Source: Paenibacillus uliginis N3/975
Lineage (GTDB): Bacteria > Bacillota > Bacilli > Paenibacillales > Paenibacillaceae
NCBI RefSeq assembly: GCF_900177425.1
Contig: NZ_LT840184.1
Location: forward strand, 5,701,787 to 5,765,786
Reading direction: 5' to 3'
Length of the DNA: 64,000 bases
In this document: piece by piece, positions 33,657-43,189 of the stretch
Position numbering within the stretch: position 1 is the stretch's first letter
Layout: every line of letters starts with the position of its first letter
Program-made: the position numbers and the translations under genes
The notes under the pieces: generated by a model
The model's database searches: none
What the model saw: the letters and a program-made list of their open reading frames with translations, nothing else
Told to the model about the DNA's origin: nothing

Positions 33657-34826
33657 CTAAGTAGAGGCTACTGTTTCAGATACGACGCGTGATTTCCGCT
33701 TCGCAGGAGGAACTTTGCCAAATATGACCCAAGACATCGGCAGCCAGCGCACGGTCAAAGATACGACAATCCAGGACGCTGCAAGGGCAAGCACGAATCC
33801 TCCCAAGTACCACAGATGAATGAGAGGTGAGAAGCCTGTCTCCGGCGGGAATCTCCGGTAGATAAACAAAAAATACGGATGAATGAGATAAATACCGAAC
33901 GACACCTCTCCAAGCCTTGTCATAAATCTCGTTAGCCACGGCCATGCATGCCGGAGCAATATATGAGATAACTGAATGGCCACAAGTCCTGCCGTAATCG
34001 TCTGTATATTCCAGAGAAAGTGGTACAACAGAGAATCATACTTCGCACCATACAAGCGGGAAGTATGATAAATGTAAACATGTCCAAGAGATGCCGACAG
34101 CCATATCGCCCACAACACAATCCAACCAGTGAGGCGGGATGCCGTCACATTTTCCTTTTGGATCTGGAACCATACCTTCAACTTCGGATAATAGATTCCT
34201 AGAACTGCCCCAAGCATAAAGTAAGACATGTAGTGCAATGCCCAACTACTAGGTCTTCCAGTAAATAAGTAATATTTATTCAGAATGATAAAGGCATATT
34301 GCATCACAAATCCTGCAGGTATGGCCCATTTTGCAAGATTAGGCTTACGTTTGAATAGCCATAAAAATAACGGAAACATCATATAAAATTGAACACTAAT
34401 GAATATAAAATACAAGTGCGTATAGGCTTTGCCTGTAAATAGCTGAACCACAAACTTCTCTATGGTCTCTTCCAGTGAACGATCTCGATAATGCGTAAAA
34501 TGTAATATTAGAAAGTAAAACACCGAAAACAATGCATACGGAACTAAAATAAATTGTAATCTCTTTTTATAAAAGTTACCGATCAACTTCTTGTCGAACG
34601 GACGAGAATAATAACTATAGAACAACACGAAGCTGCTCAAGAACAAAAATACCGGTGTACCTATCTTCATGAAAATGTTAAAAAAATTGTACACTAAATA
34701 AAAATTCGATTCTTTCATCGCAATCGTTGCGAACGATGTAGCGTGCACAGACAGAACACCGATGATCGCCATTGCCCTAACCAGCTGAATTTCTGACAGA
34801 TTGTCTCTAATGGTTCCTTTTCTCAT
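33657..34826 (-). CDS. Acyltransferase 3 family membrane protein (OafA/YrhL-like)
   Basis: A protein of about 389 residues with about ten membrane helices. The N-terminus EIQLVRAMAIIGVLSVHATS carries the catalytic His of acyltransferase 3 proteins, and PVFLFLSSFVLFYSYY and SFGIYLIHPYF follow the family pattern. Such proteins O-acylate cell-wall or exported polysaccharides. ATG 34826 is chosen, though the GAGGAGG site is somewhat far (about 13 bases); a GTG at 34850 would contain it. The basic C-terminal tail is short. Confidence 0.87.
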   Translation of the reverse strand: MRKGTIRDNLSEIQLVRAMAIIGVLSVHATSFATIAMKESNFYLVYNFFNIFMKIGTPVFLFLSSFVLFYSYYSRPFDKKLIGNFYKKRLQFILVPYALFSVFYFLILHFTHYRDRSLEETIEKFVVQLFTGKAYTHLYFIFISVQFYMMFPLFLWLFKRKPNLAKWAIPAGFVMQYAFIILNKYYLFTGRPSSWALHYMSYFMLGAVLGIYYPKLKVWFQIQKENVTASRLTGWIVLWAIWLSASLGHVYIYHTSRLYGAKYDSLLYHFLWNIQTITAGLVAIQLSHILLRHAWPWLTRFMTRLGEVSFGIYLIHPYFLFIYRRFPPETGFSPLIHLWYLGGFVLALAASWIVVSLTVRWLPMSWVIFGKVPPAKRKSRVVSETVAST

Positions 34827-35107
34827 TATTGCTTTAATGCTCCTCCTCACCTGTTTCCATCCATCTATATTTATCTATATATGAAGTATAAGAGAGTAAT
34901 CTTACCAAAAACGCACAGAAATCCTTAACAATTCCTTATCATTTTGTGAAAAATTCACTAGGTATTCAAATAGATTACTATATCTCAAATTGGAAATATA
35001 CTGTTAAAAATTGTGTTGTAGACATCTATAATACTAGTCTCGATGAAAGCACAAAAAAGCATAGGAACCGATCTCCCGTGAGCTTATCATCAATAAAGAT
35101 CGCACGA

Positions 35108-35151
35108 AAAAAAGGCTCATTCCAACTTGTAAGTTGGAATGAGCCTTTTAC
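35108..35151. terminator. Strong terminator of the serine hydrolase gene
   Basis: AAAAGGCTCATTCCAACTT and AAGTTGGAATGAGCCTTTT form a 19-bp perfect stem with a 2-base loop. It lies about 80 bases after the stop of the minus-strand gene ending at 35227; it would work in both directions. Confidence 0.85.
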
Positions 35152-35226
35152 GCAAAAAATTAAGGATATTTCAAACGGCCTTCAATAATTGTTATGCTGT
35201 ACTTTCAAATATATTGCTGCTTCGGT

Positions 35227-37302
35227 CTACTTCAAAGTAATGCCGAATGTTGACCCTGCCGCACCGGCAAATACGATCGTTCCATTCTCAGGCAGCTTCA
35301 CTTCGTTTTTGCCACTGACGACAGTGTAGTTCACACATACTCCCTGCTCATCATATACCGCAAAGGCACCTTTTGCCGGCATCTCAACGGTCATCGTCTT
35401 ACCGACAGTCGCTGCAGGAACGGTATACCATTTGGCATGCCCATCACTATTCAGATTGACCGAGGACTGTTTCCCCTTATAAAGGGGCTTTACTTGCTCC
35501 TCGCTTACATACAAGCTTCCGGAAGCCTCAAGGTACTCGACTCCATCCTTTGTGTCGAAACGGAGTTCAAACAAATCCCGTCCTCCCATCGCCGGAATTT
35601 GAAGCTCGCTCGCTGCTGTAATAGGGCTTGTAATTTTCTTGTCGAGCAGATAACCCGGGAGATCGTCCGTGCGGTCAATCTGCATTGTAGGTTTCATAAT
35701 GAGATACATGAGAGAAGTATATTTCTCGTTCACAGGATAATACGTTTTGCCTTCCCGCTTCGCCCAAGCTTCAGCAGTCTCTGGAGATAACGTATGTTCT
35801 TCCAGCTTCTCGGCCGTATAGTGTGACAAAGCCATTTGTCCGAGACCCGGAACGGTCAAATATTCTCTAGCCCATAAGTAGGTGCGTCCATTCTTCTCCT
35901 TCACGAAGCTGAGTTTTGATCCACCATCCTCGTTGACAAAGCTCCCGTCTGAAGTATATACAAACTTCTGTTCCGGAGTGTTTGGTACGAGCGGATTAGA
36001 TAAGGACAGTTCTCCATTCTTATTGACCACAACCTGGAGCTGTTGATTCGAAGCACCATAATAGCCAGCGTGTTTCATGACGTCTTCAGGCATGGAAGCC
36101 TTGACTGGCTTACCGAACGACTTCTCTGCCTTGATCTCTTTTATTGTACCCTTCTCCTTCATTGCTTGAAGCAGCAGCTCGTTCGCAAGCAACTCATTCG
36201 TTGAGCTGGAACCGCCCGATGATAGCACGGCAGCAGCCATATCCTGCTCCGGAAGCACGACAAGAGAAGCATGATACAAAATAGTGTCCCCGCCTTTGAC
36301 GAGACCCTTCATTCCATAGTCATTGAACGGAAACAGTCTCACACTGTCCCACCCAAGCCCGTAATCAAACGAATTATCCGCTTCTTTCGGCCACAAGCCC
36401 TTTTTATATTCTTCCTGCTCCATCGCACGTACTGACTTGTCGGAGAGGATACCGTCTACTTGTCCCGTAAATATTTGCGAGAATCGAACCAGATCCTCAG
36501 CAGTGGAATAGATTCCACCCGTTCCAATCACGTTGACAGTCTCGTTCGGAAGCTGTCCTTCATAAGTAGGATAATAAAGACCAGCCATCTTGTCTGCTTC
36601 CAATACATCCTGCGATGTCTTCGTATGGTTCATTTCTAATGCTTTGGTAAAATATTGATGAATGAATGCAGTAAAATCCTTACCACTTACTCTCTCTACA
36701 AGAATCTCAGCCAGCGTAAATCCATCGTTGCAATAGACGGAGAACGCCCCCGGGTCTGCCTTCAAGCTCTGGGTGGACAATTGTTGCAGCAGCGTATCAT
36801 GCGCACTCTTGTCATTATCATCGAACAAAAAGGCACCTCGAAGGCTGGACCCTTGCAACCCTGAAGAATGGTTCAACAACATGCGTGGGGTAATTTTCTT
36901 GTATCGTTCATCTTTCATTTTGAAGTCAGCTATGTACTCGACTACGGGAGTATCCAGATTGATCTTCCCTTCGTCTACCAATTTCATTACGGCAGCGGTC
37001 GTAAACACTTTACTCGTCGATCCGATGCCATACATCGTATCTTTGGTAAGCGGCTTCTTCCCTTCCATATCGTTATGGCCAGCCTGACCTGACACCGTTA
37101 TCTTGCCGTTGTCGATCAGCGCATACTGGACGCTTACCGTACCATATTTTTCGGTAAGCAGCGTCGCTTTCTCTGAAGCAATCTTCTCCAGTCCTTGATT
37201 CGAGACTGTAACATTACTGCCAGTGGATGCCATTGCTGCTGTAGGAATGAGTAGCATCAGCACCAGTGTGACAGATAACAACCATGATAACCTTTTCTTC
37301 AT
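35227..37302 (-). CDS. Secreted serine hydrolase, beta-lactamase/DD-peptidase fold
   Basis: A 691-residue protein with a signal peptide (cleavage near AAMAS, residue 26). The catalytic domain (about 45-390) has the SxxK motif in GIGSTSKVFT, the YxN motif in VYCNDGF and a late KGG triad in LVKGGDT. A C-terminal region of about 290 residues, rich in beta strands, resembles the tail of Bacillus Pbp-like esterases. It probably acts on peptidoglycan peptides or small esters outside the cell. It has its own terminator and no partner gene. Confidence 0.88.
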   Translation of the reverse strand: MKKRLSWLLSVTLVLMLLIPTAAMASTGSNVTVSNQGLEKIASEKATLLTEKYGTVSVQYALIDNGKITVSGQAGHNDMEGKKPLTKDTMYGIGSTSKVFTTAAVMKLVDEGKINLDTPVVEYIADFKMKDERYKKITPRMLLNHSSGLQGSSLRGAFLFDDNDKSAHDTLLQQLSTQSLKADPGAFSVYCNDGFTLAEILVERVSGKDFTAFIHQYFTKALEMNHTKTSQDVLEADKMAGLYYPTYEGQLPNETVNVIGTGGIYSTAEDLVRFSQIFTGQVDGILSDKSVRAMEQEEYKKGLWPKEADNSFDYGLGWDSVRLFPFNDYGMKGLVKGGDTILYHASLVVLPEQDMAAAVLSSGGSSSTNELLANELLLQAMKEKGTIKEIKAEKSFGKPVKASMPEDVMKHAGYYGASNQQLQVVVNKNGELSLSNPLVPNTPEQKFVYTSDGSFVNEDGGSKLSFVKEKNGRTYLWAREYLTVPGLGQMALSHYTAEKLEEHTLSPETAEAWAKREGKTYYPVNEKYTSLMYLIMKPTMQIDRTDDLPGYLLDKKITSPITAASELQIPAMGGRDLFELRFDTKDGVEYLEASGSLYVSEEQVKPLYKGKQSSVNLNSDGHAKWYTVPAATVGKTMTVEMPAKGAFAVYDEQGVCVNYTVVSGKNEVKLPENGTIVFAGAAGSTFGITLK

Positions 37303-37413
37303 TGAATTTCCTCCTTATTTTGAATCTACCATATAGTACGATTTACCAACTGATATGGTTCAATATATTAATAGATAGTTTGAAGTATACAAATTCCCCC
37401 TGGATTTTGCATG

Positions 37414-37457
37414 CAAAAAAGCTTATCCCTCCTCAAATTGCAAGTTGGAATAAGCTT
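37414..37457 (-). terminator. Terminator of the toxin/immunity unit
   Basis: On the minus strand AAAGCTTATTCC pairs with GGGATAAGCTTT (one mismatch), followed by TTTTGC. It lies 20 bases after the candidate immunity gene. Confidence 0.75.
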
Positions 37458-37477
37458 TCAACCATTTACTTCCGAAG

Positions 37478-37936
37478 CTAAACCCTCTCTATATCTCCTT
37501 CTACAAAATTTTGATTCAATGCATGAAATGGAAACCTCCTCGTTCCTTTCAGCTTCTTATCGTCAACGACGATCCGATTGTTCCTTCTTATTAGGATTGG
37601 AGTGTCTCCATTCGATTCCAATACACAATCCCCTTTAAATTGACTAAGCATATGGCCTGTAAACGACATTAACCGTTCTGCCCAATCCGCATTCTCAGAC
37701 AGGATTTCAAACCAAAAGCTGTATCTAAGCTCCATTTCATAATCTTCACTCGTAAACCGAAGCCCTTGCCCCCCCTCTTTAATGCTAAGCGTAGCCCAAT
37801 CCCAAGATATGACGAGTTCCTCTGATGAAGTTCTAAGTATTTCCCCATCCTCAACAGTATGAACAAGATGATCTTCTAGCATTTTTTTGAGTTCATCAAA
37901 TGCATAATCTGTTCCTATATAAAGAATATAAAACAT
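37478..37936 (-). CDS. Candidate immunity protein for the adjacent tRNase toxin
   Basis: A 152-residue soluble protein starting MFYILYIGTDYAFDELKKML, with no signal peptide or membrane helix and an acidic composition. GAGGGAGTGG precedes ATG 37936, 20 bases after the toxin stop, and a terminator follows, so it forms a two-gene unit with the toxin. The layout (toxin domain, then a small acidic unrelated protein) is the usual one for polymorphic toxin immunity. The opening resembles SitI3-like immunity proteins, but I cannot confirm this. Confidence 0.7.
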   Translation of the reverse strand: MFYILYIGTDYAFDELKKMLEDHLVHTVEDGEILRTSSEELVISWDWATLSIKEGGQGLRFTSEDYEMELRYSFWFEILSENADWAERLMSFTGHMLSQFKGDCVLESNGDTPILIRRNNRIVVDDKKLKGTRRFPFHALNQNFVEGDIERV

Positions 37937-37955
37937 TGACACCACTCCCTCTTTA

Positions 37956-40061
37956 TCATGGAAACCATCTCGTAATGCTGCCATCTTTTATGATGAACAA
38001 TTCATCCAGCCCCTCAATGGGCCAGTCGTCAAATTGTTTCACCAGCTTATCCATTGAACCTGTATAATCCTCCAAGTTTAATACGATACCGCTTGCTTGA
38101 TTCTCGGTTTTCCCCACAACAGTCGACCATATGTTCCTTACATTTAAAGTATCAGGGGAATAGCAATCGAAAACTTTCTCATTGATTAAAAAGTCTGGAT
38201 TGGATTCTGGCTTGACCCCATATCCATTGCCGCCCTTAACTTCAGGTAACATTTCTATATCGTAACCTTTTTCAGCTAACAAGTCAGCGGTTTCATTTTG
38301 TCTGGTGATTGGCCTTGGATCGTTAGGATCTGGTTTCTCATAGTTGCCTTTAGGCTTGCCCCCAGACGTTGTTGGTTCTGTTAACTTGGATTCATTCGGC
38401 TCTTCCTCAGGCGGTTCCTTCTTCTGACCATTCGGATCAGGTTCATCCTTCCTGCCCGGCATATCATTCTGCTCTGCATCTGGCTTATGCTTCAAGCCTA
38501 GTTTGGATTTTATCGACTCCCAAACTTTCCTTGTTCGGGGACCAAGCCGATCGGACAGCCAATTTAGACCTTTACCTACTGGAATTCGGCTAAGAATAAC
38601 AGCCGTGGCCACAGCGATTGCATTTTGTGGAGATAACAGCTTCTTCGGATCACGTATGTATCCGGCAATCTCATGTCCGCCTCCAGCAATACCCATTCCC
38701 GTCATAACAATACCGAAAGCTGGCCAAAATCCTACAAGCATGAAGGAGAGGGCGAAAGCACCAAGAACGATCCCTGCTTGCTCCCAACCGCTGAGCCCAT
38801 CCCACCAATTTTGCAAAGAATCGAATAAGCAAGCAAAGCAAGCAGAGTCCGGTTCGAACAGGAGGGTTTGCAGCCCTGTTAATAGACCTGCAGCGAGCAG
38901 AAGGACGCCTATGGCTCCAAGCAACATAGCGTACTTATGAACTTTTTCCTGGATCAAGCTGATTCGGCTGTGTGCCTCTTCGTTCCCGTATAAAAGTGAG
39001 AACCCAAGTTCCCGGCGTTCCCTGTAAAAGTTAAGTAGATATCCAAGCCTCTTACGGTCCTGTAATAGGGCAACTGCCATATTACAGAGCTCAGAGAACG
39101 GGTTGATGATCCGCTCTGACTCCAATCTCGGCAGCCGCTGACTAATTTTATGAAGAGCGAAATAGTCCATAAATAATGCAGCGGCTAGCATAGTTAGGAA
39201 AAAGCCTTTAGTTGTGTAACCGTTACCTGTCCATTCATGGATATTCATCACCCAATCGGGAAACTGATTCTGTCCATTCCAAGCCGCGTGATTCAGTATG
39301 GACCATAACAATAGAACACCTGGGAACAGGTACACCCAACGGTTTAGCTTATTACGGAAACGGTAGGCTATTCCGATGCCAAGAGCAATCATGGCGGTAT
39401 GTACGGGATGACTCACGTTCATCATCGTTGGAATAAAGCTCTCTTCAAAATGCCCGGGGAACAAAGTGAATACATCCCAATGAATCGTTTCACCTCCCAG
39501 GAATGTCATGCTGTAATTGTTGTTAACCCAGCGCCTGGAGAGCTCTTCGAATAATTGAAATCCTACACCCGGTGCCGCGCCTAACAAGACATAATCACTG
39601 AGACTGAGCGAAGTCGCCTTACGGGAGAAGAAAAGATACACACCTAGTGGGAGCAGCTTCCACATTTCCTCGATAATTGGCGTGACAACGGCAATAGACC
39701 AGGTATCCGAAGTGTTGCCACCGAAAATCCAATGTAGAAACTGCATGGTCAAATTCGTAAACGGCACAACAAATAACACACCTGCGAGTACAAATAGACT
39801 GACTTGCTTCCATGACAGCGTCTTGCTCCTGCACAGCAGCCAAAACTGCAGCAGAACATAAAAGGACCATAGATACTGGACAAGCATAGTACGGGAATCT
39901 CTCATAATTAGAAGACTGACGATAAAGAAGATCAAAGAGATCCAGGAAAACAAAAAATAAATTTTTGTAAGTAAAGGATATTTCGCTAACCAACCGCGCC
40001 AAAAGCTGTAAACAGACTCGACATAATCCCTGACTCTCGTCCGGATCATCATAATAGACAT
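37956..40061 (-). CDS. PrsW-like membrane protein fused to a CdiA-type tRNase toxin domain
   Basis: A protein of about 701 residues. Residues 30-300 form seven or eight membrane helices with PrsW-family motifs: PIIEEMWK (EExxK, 129-135), SHPVHTAMIALG and LNHAAWN, the putative metal ligands of this protease family. After further helices (about 390-500) comes a hydrophilic linker rich in Pro, Glu and Lys, then about 125 residues that read as a CdiA C-terminal tRNase domain: NPDFLINEKVFDCYSP, QASGIVLNLEDY, ELFIIKDGSITRW. ATG 40061 is chosen after GGGAGGAGTGAG. A candidate immunity gene follows directly. Confidence 0.82.
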   Translation of the reverse strand: MSIMMIRTRVRDYVESVYSFWRGWLAKYPLLTKIYFLFSWISLIFFIVSLLIMRDSRTMLVQYLWSFYVLLQFWLLCRSKTLSWKQVSLFVLAGVLFVVPFTNLTMQFLHWIFGGNTSDTWSIAVVTPIIEEMWKLLPLGVYLFFSRKATSLSLSDYVLLGAAPGVGFQLFEELSRRWVNNNYSMTFLGGETIHWDVFTLFPGHFEESFIPTMMNVSHPVHTAMIALGIGIAYRFRNKLNRWVYLFPGVLLLWSILNHAAWNGQNQFPDWVMNIHEWTGNGYTTKGFFLTMLAAALFMDYFALHKISQRLPRLESERIINPFSELCNMAVALLQDRKRLGYLLNFYRERRELGFSLLYGNEEAHSRISLIQEKVHKYAMLLGAIGVLLLAAGLLTGLQTLLFEPDSACFACLFDSLQNWWDGLSGWEQAGIVLGAFALSFMLVGFWPAFGIVMTGMGIAGGGHEIAGYIRDPKKLLSPQNAIAVATAVILSRIPVGKGLNWLSDRLGPRTRKVWESIKSKLGLKHKPDAEQNDMPGRKDEPDPNGQKKEPPEEEPNESKLTEPTTSGGKPKGNYEKPDPNDPRPITRQNETADLLAEKGYDIEMLPEVKGGNGYGVKPESNPDFLINEKVFDCYSPDTLNVRNIWSTVVGKTENQASGIVLNLEDYTGSMDKLVKQFDDWPIEGLDELFIIKDGSITRWFP

Positions 40062-40113
40062 CGTATGAAGCTCACTCCTCCCAAGAATGACCACAGCATA
40101 CCGCTATCATTGA

Positions 40114-40362
40114 AAAAGGTATTTCTATATATTTACTCATTCGGACTCTAAACTAAACCATAAAAAGGAAAATAAGACCGCTACGCAAGATAACCTCTAC
40201 TTTATTAACAGGTCCATTACACACGAAGTTGGGACCACGCCTCAATTTAAAGATACGGCATTTGCCAGTTTCCGTTGGATGCCTCACGTTGTGTCAACCG
40301 GATACAGCCTAATCAACAAAGAAAACTGGAACGATAATGAAGCCGATAACCAAAAAGACTGA
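40114..40362 (+). pseudogene. 5'-truncated open frame, identity unknown
   Basis: An 83-codon frame without any start codon in its first half, ending KENWNDNEADNQKD and a stop that lies inside the first arm of a strong terminator. The translated text (NLYFINRSITHEVGTT, FASFRWMPHVVSTGYSLI) looks like real protein. It begins where the toxin gene's 5' region ends. It may be the tail of a gene cut when the toxin locus arrived. I do not recognise the family. Confidence 0.4.
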
Positions 40363-40400
40363 CCCCGCAGATAATTCTCCACGTCTGGTCAGTCCTTTTT
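40357..40400. terminator. Bidirectional terminator
   Basis: GACTGACC and GGTCAGTC pair across a 22-base loop, followed by CTTTTT on the plus strand and by TTTTTGG on the minus strand. It serves the minus gene ending at 40436 and perhaps the truncated plus frame. Confidence 0.75.
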
Positions 40401-40435
40401 CGGCCTAGTCTATTCAGATGTCTTGTTCTTACAGT

Positions 40436-40801
40436 CTAGTTTCTGCGTTTGTGTACGCCCAATAACAACAACCCGCAGGCTGCCATAAACAAATATGGAC
40501 CACTGGAAGCAGCATTGAAGGTTGAGCCGAGGATATCAACACTTTTGGACAGTATATAGATGTATGAAAGTATGATACCTACTATGGCCATGATATATCC
40601 AAGCATCTTACTCATCCGCTTCTCACGGATCACCATCAGGAATGGATAAAGAAACAAAAGAATGAAAAACACCGCTCCCTGGCCAAACCCGTTCTCTGAG
40701 ACGAACCCGACATCCACCCATTTGAAGAAAAACGAAATGATTGCGGCGCATGTCGCAATAAAAATCATCTTACTGCCCATGTCCCATTTTTGAAAGTTCA
40801 A
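40436..40801 (-). CDS. Small four-helix membrane protein
   Basis: A 121-residue protein with four hydrophobic segments and a basic C-terminus (VHKRRN). The start is a TTG six bases after AGGGGG, which favours it over the internal ATG at codon 8. It has its own terminator. Sequence features such as FFFKWVDVG in the first loop and the overall size suggest an uncharacterised Bacillota membrane family; no function can be given. Confidence 0.7.
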   Translation of the reverse strand: MNFQKWDMGSKMIFIATCAAIISFFFKWVDVGFVSENGFGQGAVFFILLFLYPFLMVIREKRMSKMLGYIMAIVGIILSYIYILSKSVDILGSTFNAASSGPYLFMAACGLLLLGVHKRRN

Positions 40802-40927
40802 GCTAATCTAATCCCCCTATGTATATCCTGGTCGTCGTCCAGAACCGTCATTATTCGACAAACATAGGTCTATTATACTGAAAACTTCAAAAACGAGATA
40901 GATGTTCCAGGGAAATAATCGTTTTTA

Positions 40928-41533
40928 CTAGGATTGGTTTGATCCATTCAAACGTTCAACCGGCTCGTTCACCCACACCGTCTTGCTTGCAGCGTCATCC
41001 CGTTTACCCGGTTTTGCATCCATATCAGGGAAGCCCAGATAGATAAATCCTAGCATTTTATCTTTCTCCCGAAGGCCGAACGCCTCATTCATCAACGGAT
41101 GAAAACATGGATCGCCAGTTCTCCATACAGCACCAAGACCAAGGGCATGAGCCTGAAGCAGCATATTTTGAATTGCCGCAAATACAGCGCCATACTCCTC
41201 AAGCTCAATGACTTTAGGGTCGTCGGAAGGAACCACAGCTACACCGATGACAACCGGTGAACGCATCGCTTTACTCAGCGCCGATTCCCGCGCGGCAGCC
41301 ACTTCCTCTTCCGTCTTCTCGCCTGCCTTACTCTGAGCAATATCAGCCAGAGCATTACCCAGCAGTTCACGGCCTCCCTCTCTCATCACGAAAAAACGCC
41401 ACGGTTCCGTATGTTTGTGGTTGGGCGCCCATGTTCCGGCTTCTAGAATTTGTTCAATGCTTTCCTGCGGTACCGGGTCCTGTTTTACTTTACCCACACT
41501 ACGACGTGTGCGGATTGCTTCAACTACATTCAT
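40928..41533 (-). CDS. Nitroreductase family protein (YdjA-like)
   Basis: A 201-residue FMN oxidoreductase. The family start EAIRTRRSVGKVKQDPVP, the FMN site TWAPNHKHTEPWRFFV and the C-terminal LGFIYLGFPD are typical of YdjA/TM1586-type nitroreductases. ATG 41533 follows AGGAGGG; a GTG one codon upstream is also possible. Substrate unknown. Confidence 0.92.
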   Translation of the reverse strand: MNVVEAIRTRRSVGKVKQDPVPQESIEQILEAGTWAPNHKHTEPWRFFVMREGGRELLGNALADIAQSKAGEKTEEEVAAARESALSKAMRSPVVIGVAVVPSDDPKVIELEEYGAVFAAIQNMLLQAHALGLGAVWRTGDPCFHPLMNEAFGLREKDKMLGFIYLGFPDMDAKPGKRDDAASKTVWVNEPVERLNGSNQS

Positions 41534-41639
41534 CACAATTTCCCTCCTAAAATCTTAAAACTTTCCATCTTCTATGACCCATTGTAGCAAAAAAGCGGTC
41601 TGCAAGCACCCGAGAAGCTTTCCAAGTCCTTCGAACGCC

Positions 41640-43034
41640 TTATATGCCCGCAGGAACGGCAGCTTCGCTCGCATCCGTATGCGAATCGGAGCACTGTGCC
41701 ATTTCAGCCTTCCGAAGCACTTTCTGACCACGCCAGCGGAAGACCGACAGCACCCCCCGCACATATTCATCTGCAATCATACAGAAGTAGATTCCTACCA
41801 AGCCCCAGCCGTAATGAATGCCGAGCACATAAGACATACCTGTGGCGATCAACCACATCGAACCGAGTGAAATGTACATCGTAAATCGGGTATCCCCCAG
41901 AGCATTTAGTGAGTTCCCAAGGGTCATGTTCAGCAGTTTGCCTGGCTGCAGAATCAGATTCAATCCAAGCAACGAGACACCGATCGTAATGATTTCGGAA
42001 TCTTTAGTAAATAATCCGAGAATTTGGGCACCAAATACGTAGATGAGTAAAGCGTTCACCCCGACAAAAATACTTCCGATTCCAAGGGCGCGATATGCTG
42101 CTTTGTACGCTTCCCTCGTTCTCCCTGCTCCATACAGATGCGCAATTTGGATCTGAGCGCCCATCGCGATAGACATGCCGAGCAAGAAACACATGGACTC
42201 CAATGTGTTCATATATGTGCGTGCTGCCAGCTCCGTTGCCCCGATCGTTGCAATGAACGTATATATAATCAACTGTGAGAATACCCAGCAGGACATATTA
42301 ATGCCGAGGGGCCAACCTATATTCAATACTTCCTTAAATAACGGTTTATCGAATATACGGAATTCGCTCAGGCGGATCCGGTATTCGAACGAGCGGATGA
42401 ACATAAACATGAGCAGCAATACAGCGAGCAGTCGGCTTACTACCGTTGAAATCGCCACGCCGGTTAGTCCCCACTGCGGCAGACCGAAAGCACCAAATAT
42501 AAAGCCATAGTTGAGAAACACGTGAATAATATTCATCCCGATAGCGATATACATTGGTCCCTTCGTGTTGCCTGTGTTCCGGATGACCGTACTCATCGTA
42601 GACATCATGGCGATTAGCACCATACCTCCACCAACGATGGAAATATAGGTGCCAGCCAGCGGCAGTAATCGCTCTGGAAGCTGAAGTACCGAAGCGATCT
42701 GCGTAGGAAGCATATATAACACGACACTAAGCACCACACCGATCAGCGTGCTGACGCTGAGAGCCATAATTGCGATTTTTCTAGCGTCGTGACTTTTACG
42801 AGACCCAAGCTTCTGAGCAATCAAAATGCCGGCACCGCTTGCTACCGTCATGAATAGAGTGGTCATCGCTTGAAACAGCTGATTAGAGAATCCGACCACG
42901 GCGACAGCATCATCCGAAATCCGGCTGACCATCAGCGTGTCTACCGCACCAAGAAGAAATTGAAGAAAAACCTCGATAAAAATCGGCCATACCAGAACCC
43001 ATAATGCAAATTTACTTTTTTCTTTATCCAACAT
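41640..43034 (-). CDS. MATE-family multidrug exporter
   Basis: A 464-residue protein with 12 membrane helices in two homologous halves. The opening PIFIEVFLQFLLGAVDTLMV and LGMSIAMGAQIQIAHLYGAG match the MATE family, which exports drugs or metabolites in exchange for sodium ions or protons. GGAGG precedes the ATG. It is divergent from an AraC-type regulator with 155 bases between, which may control it. Confidence 0.93.
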   Translation of the reverse strand: MLDKEKSKFALWVLVWPIFIEVFLQFLLGAVDTLMVSRISDDAVAVVGFSNQLFQAMTTLFMTVASGAGILIAQKLGSRKSHDARKIAIMALSVSTLIGVVLSVVLYMLPTQIASVLQLPERLLPLAGTYISIVGGGMVLIAMMSTMSTVIRNTGNTKGPMYIAIGMNIIHVFLNYGFIFGAFGLPQWGLTGVAISTVVSRLLAVLLLMFMFIRSFEYRIRLSEFRIFDKPLFKEVLNIGWPLGINMSCWVFSQLIIYTFIATIGATELAARTYMNTLESMCFLLGMSIAMGAQIQIAHLYGAGRTREAYKAAYRALGIGSIFVGVNALLIYVFGAQILGLFTKDSEIITIGVSLLGLNLILQPGKLLNMTLGNSLNALGDTRFTMYISLGSMWLIATGMSYVLGIHYGWGLVGIYFCMIADEYVRGVLSVFRWRGQKVLRKAEMAQCSDSHTDASEAAVPAGI

Positions 43035-43189
43035 TCAAACCTCCAACTTTATTGACGAGCTGAACAGCCGCTCAGTTACAATCACTTATGACAGCTTCTA
43101 ATTATAGATGATATACTGATTTTAGAATATCACTTTATGAACTTAAACTTATAAAATTCAAACTTCAAAATTGGAGAGGAAGTCCTCAG

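Noticed and set aside
34946..35188. An 80-codon plus-strand frame upstream of a terminator
   Set aside because: No ribosome site, low-complexity text, and its end runs through the 35108-35151 terminator stem, so it is unlikely to be a gene. Otherwise the 34851-35107 gap shows nothing I can name.
43035..43189. Specific AraC operator between the MATE and AraC genes
   Set aside because: Some short repeats such as CAAACTTCAAA occur but no convincing pair of matched half-sites could be defined.
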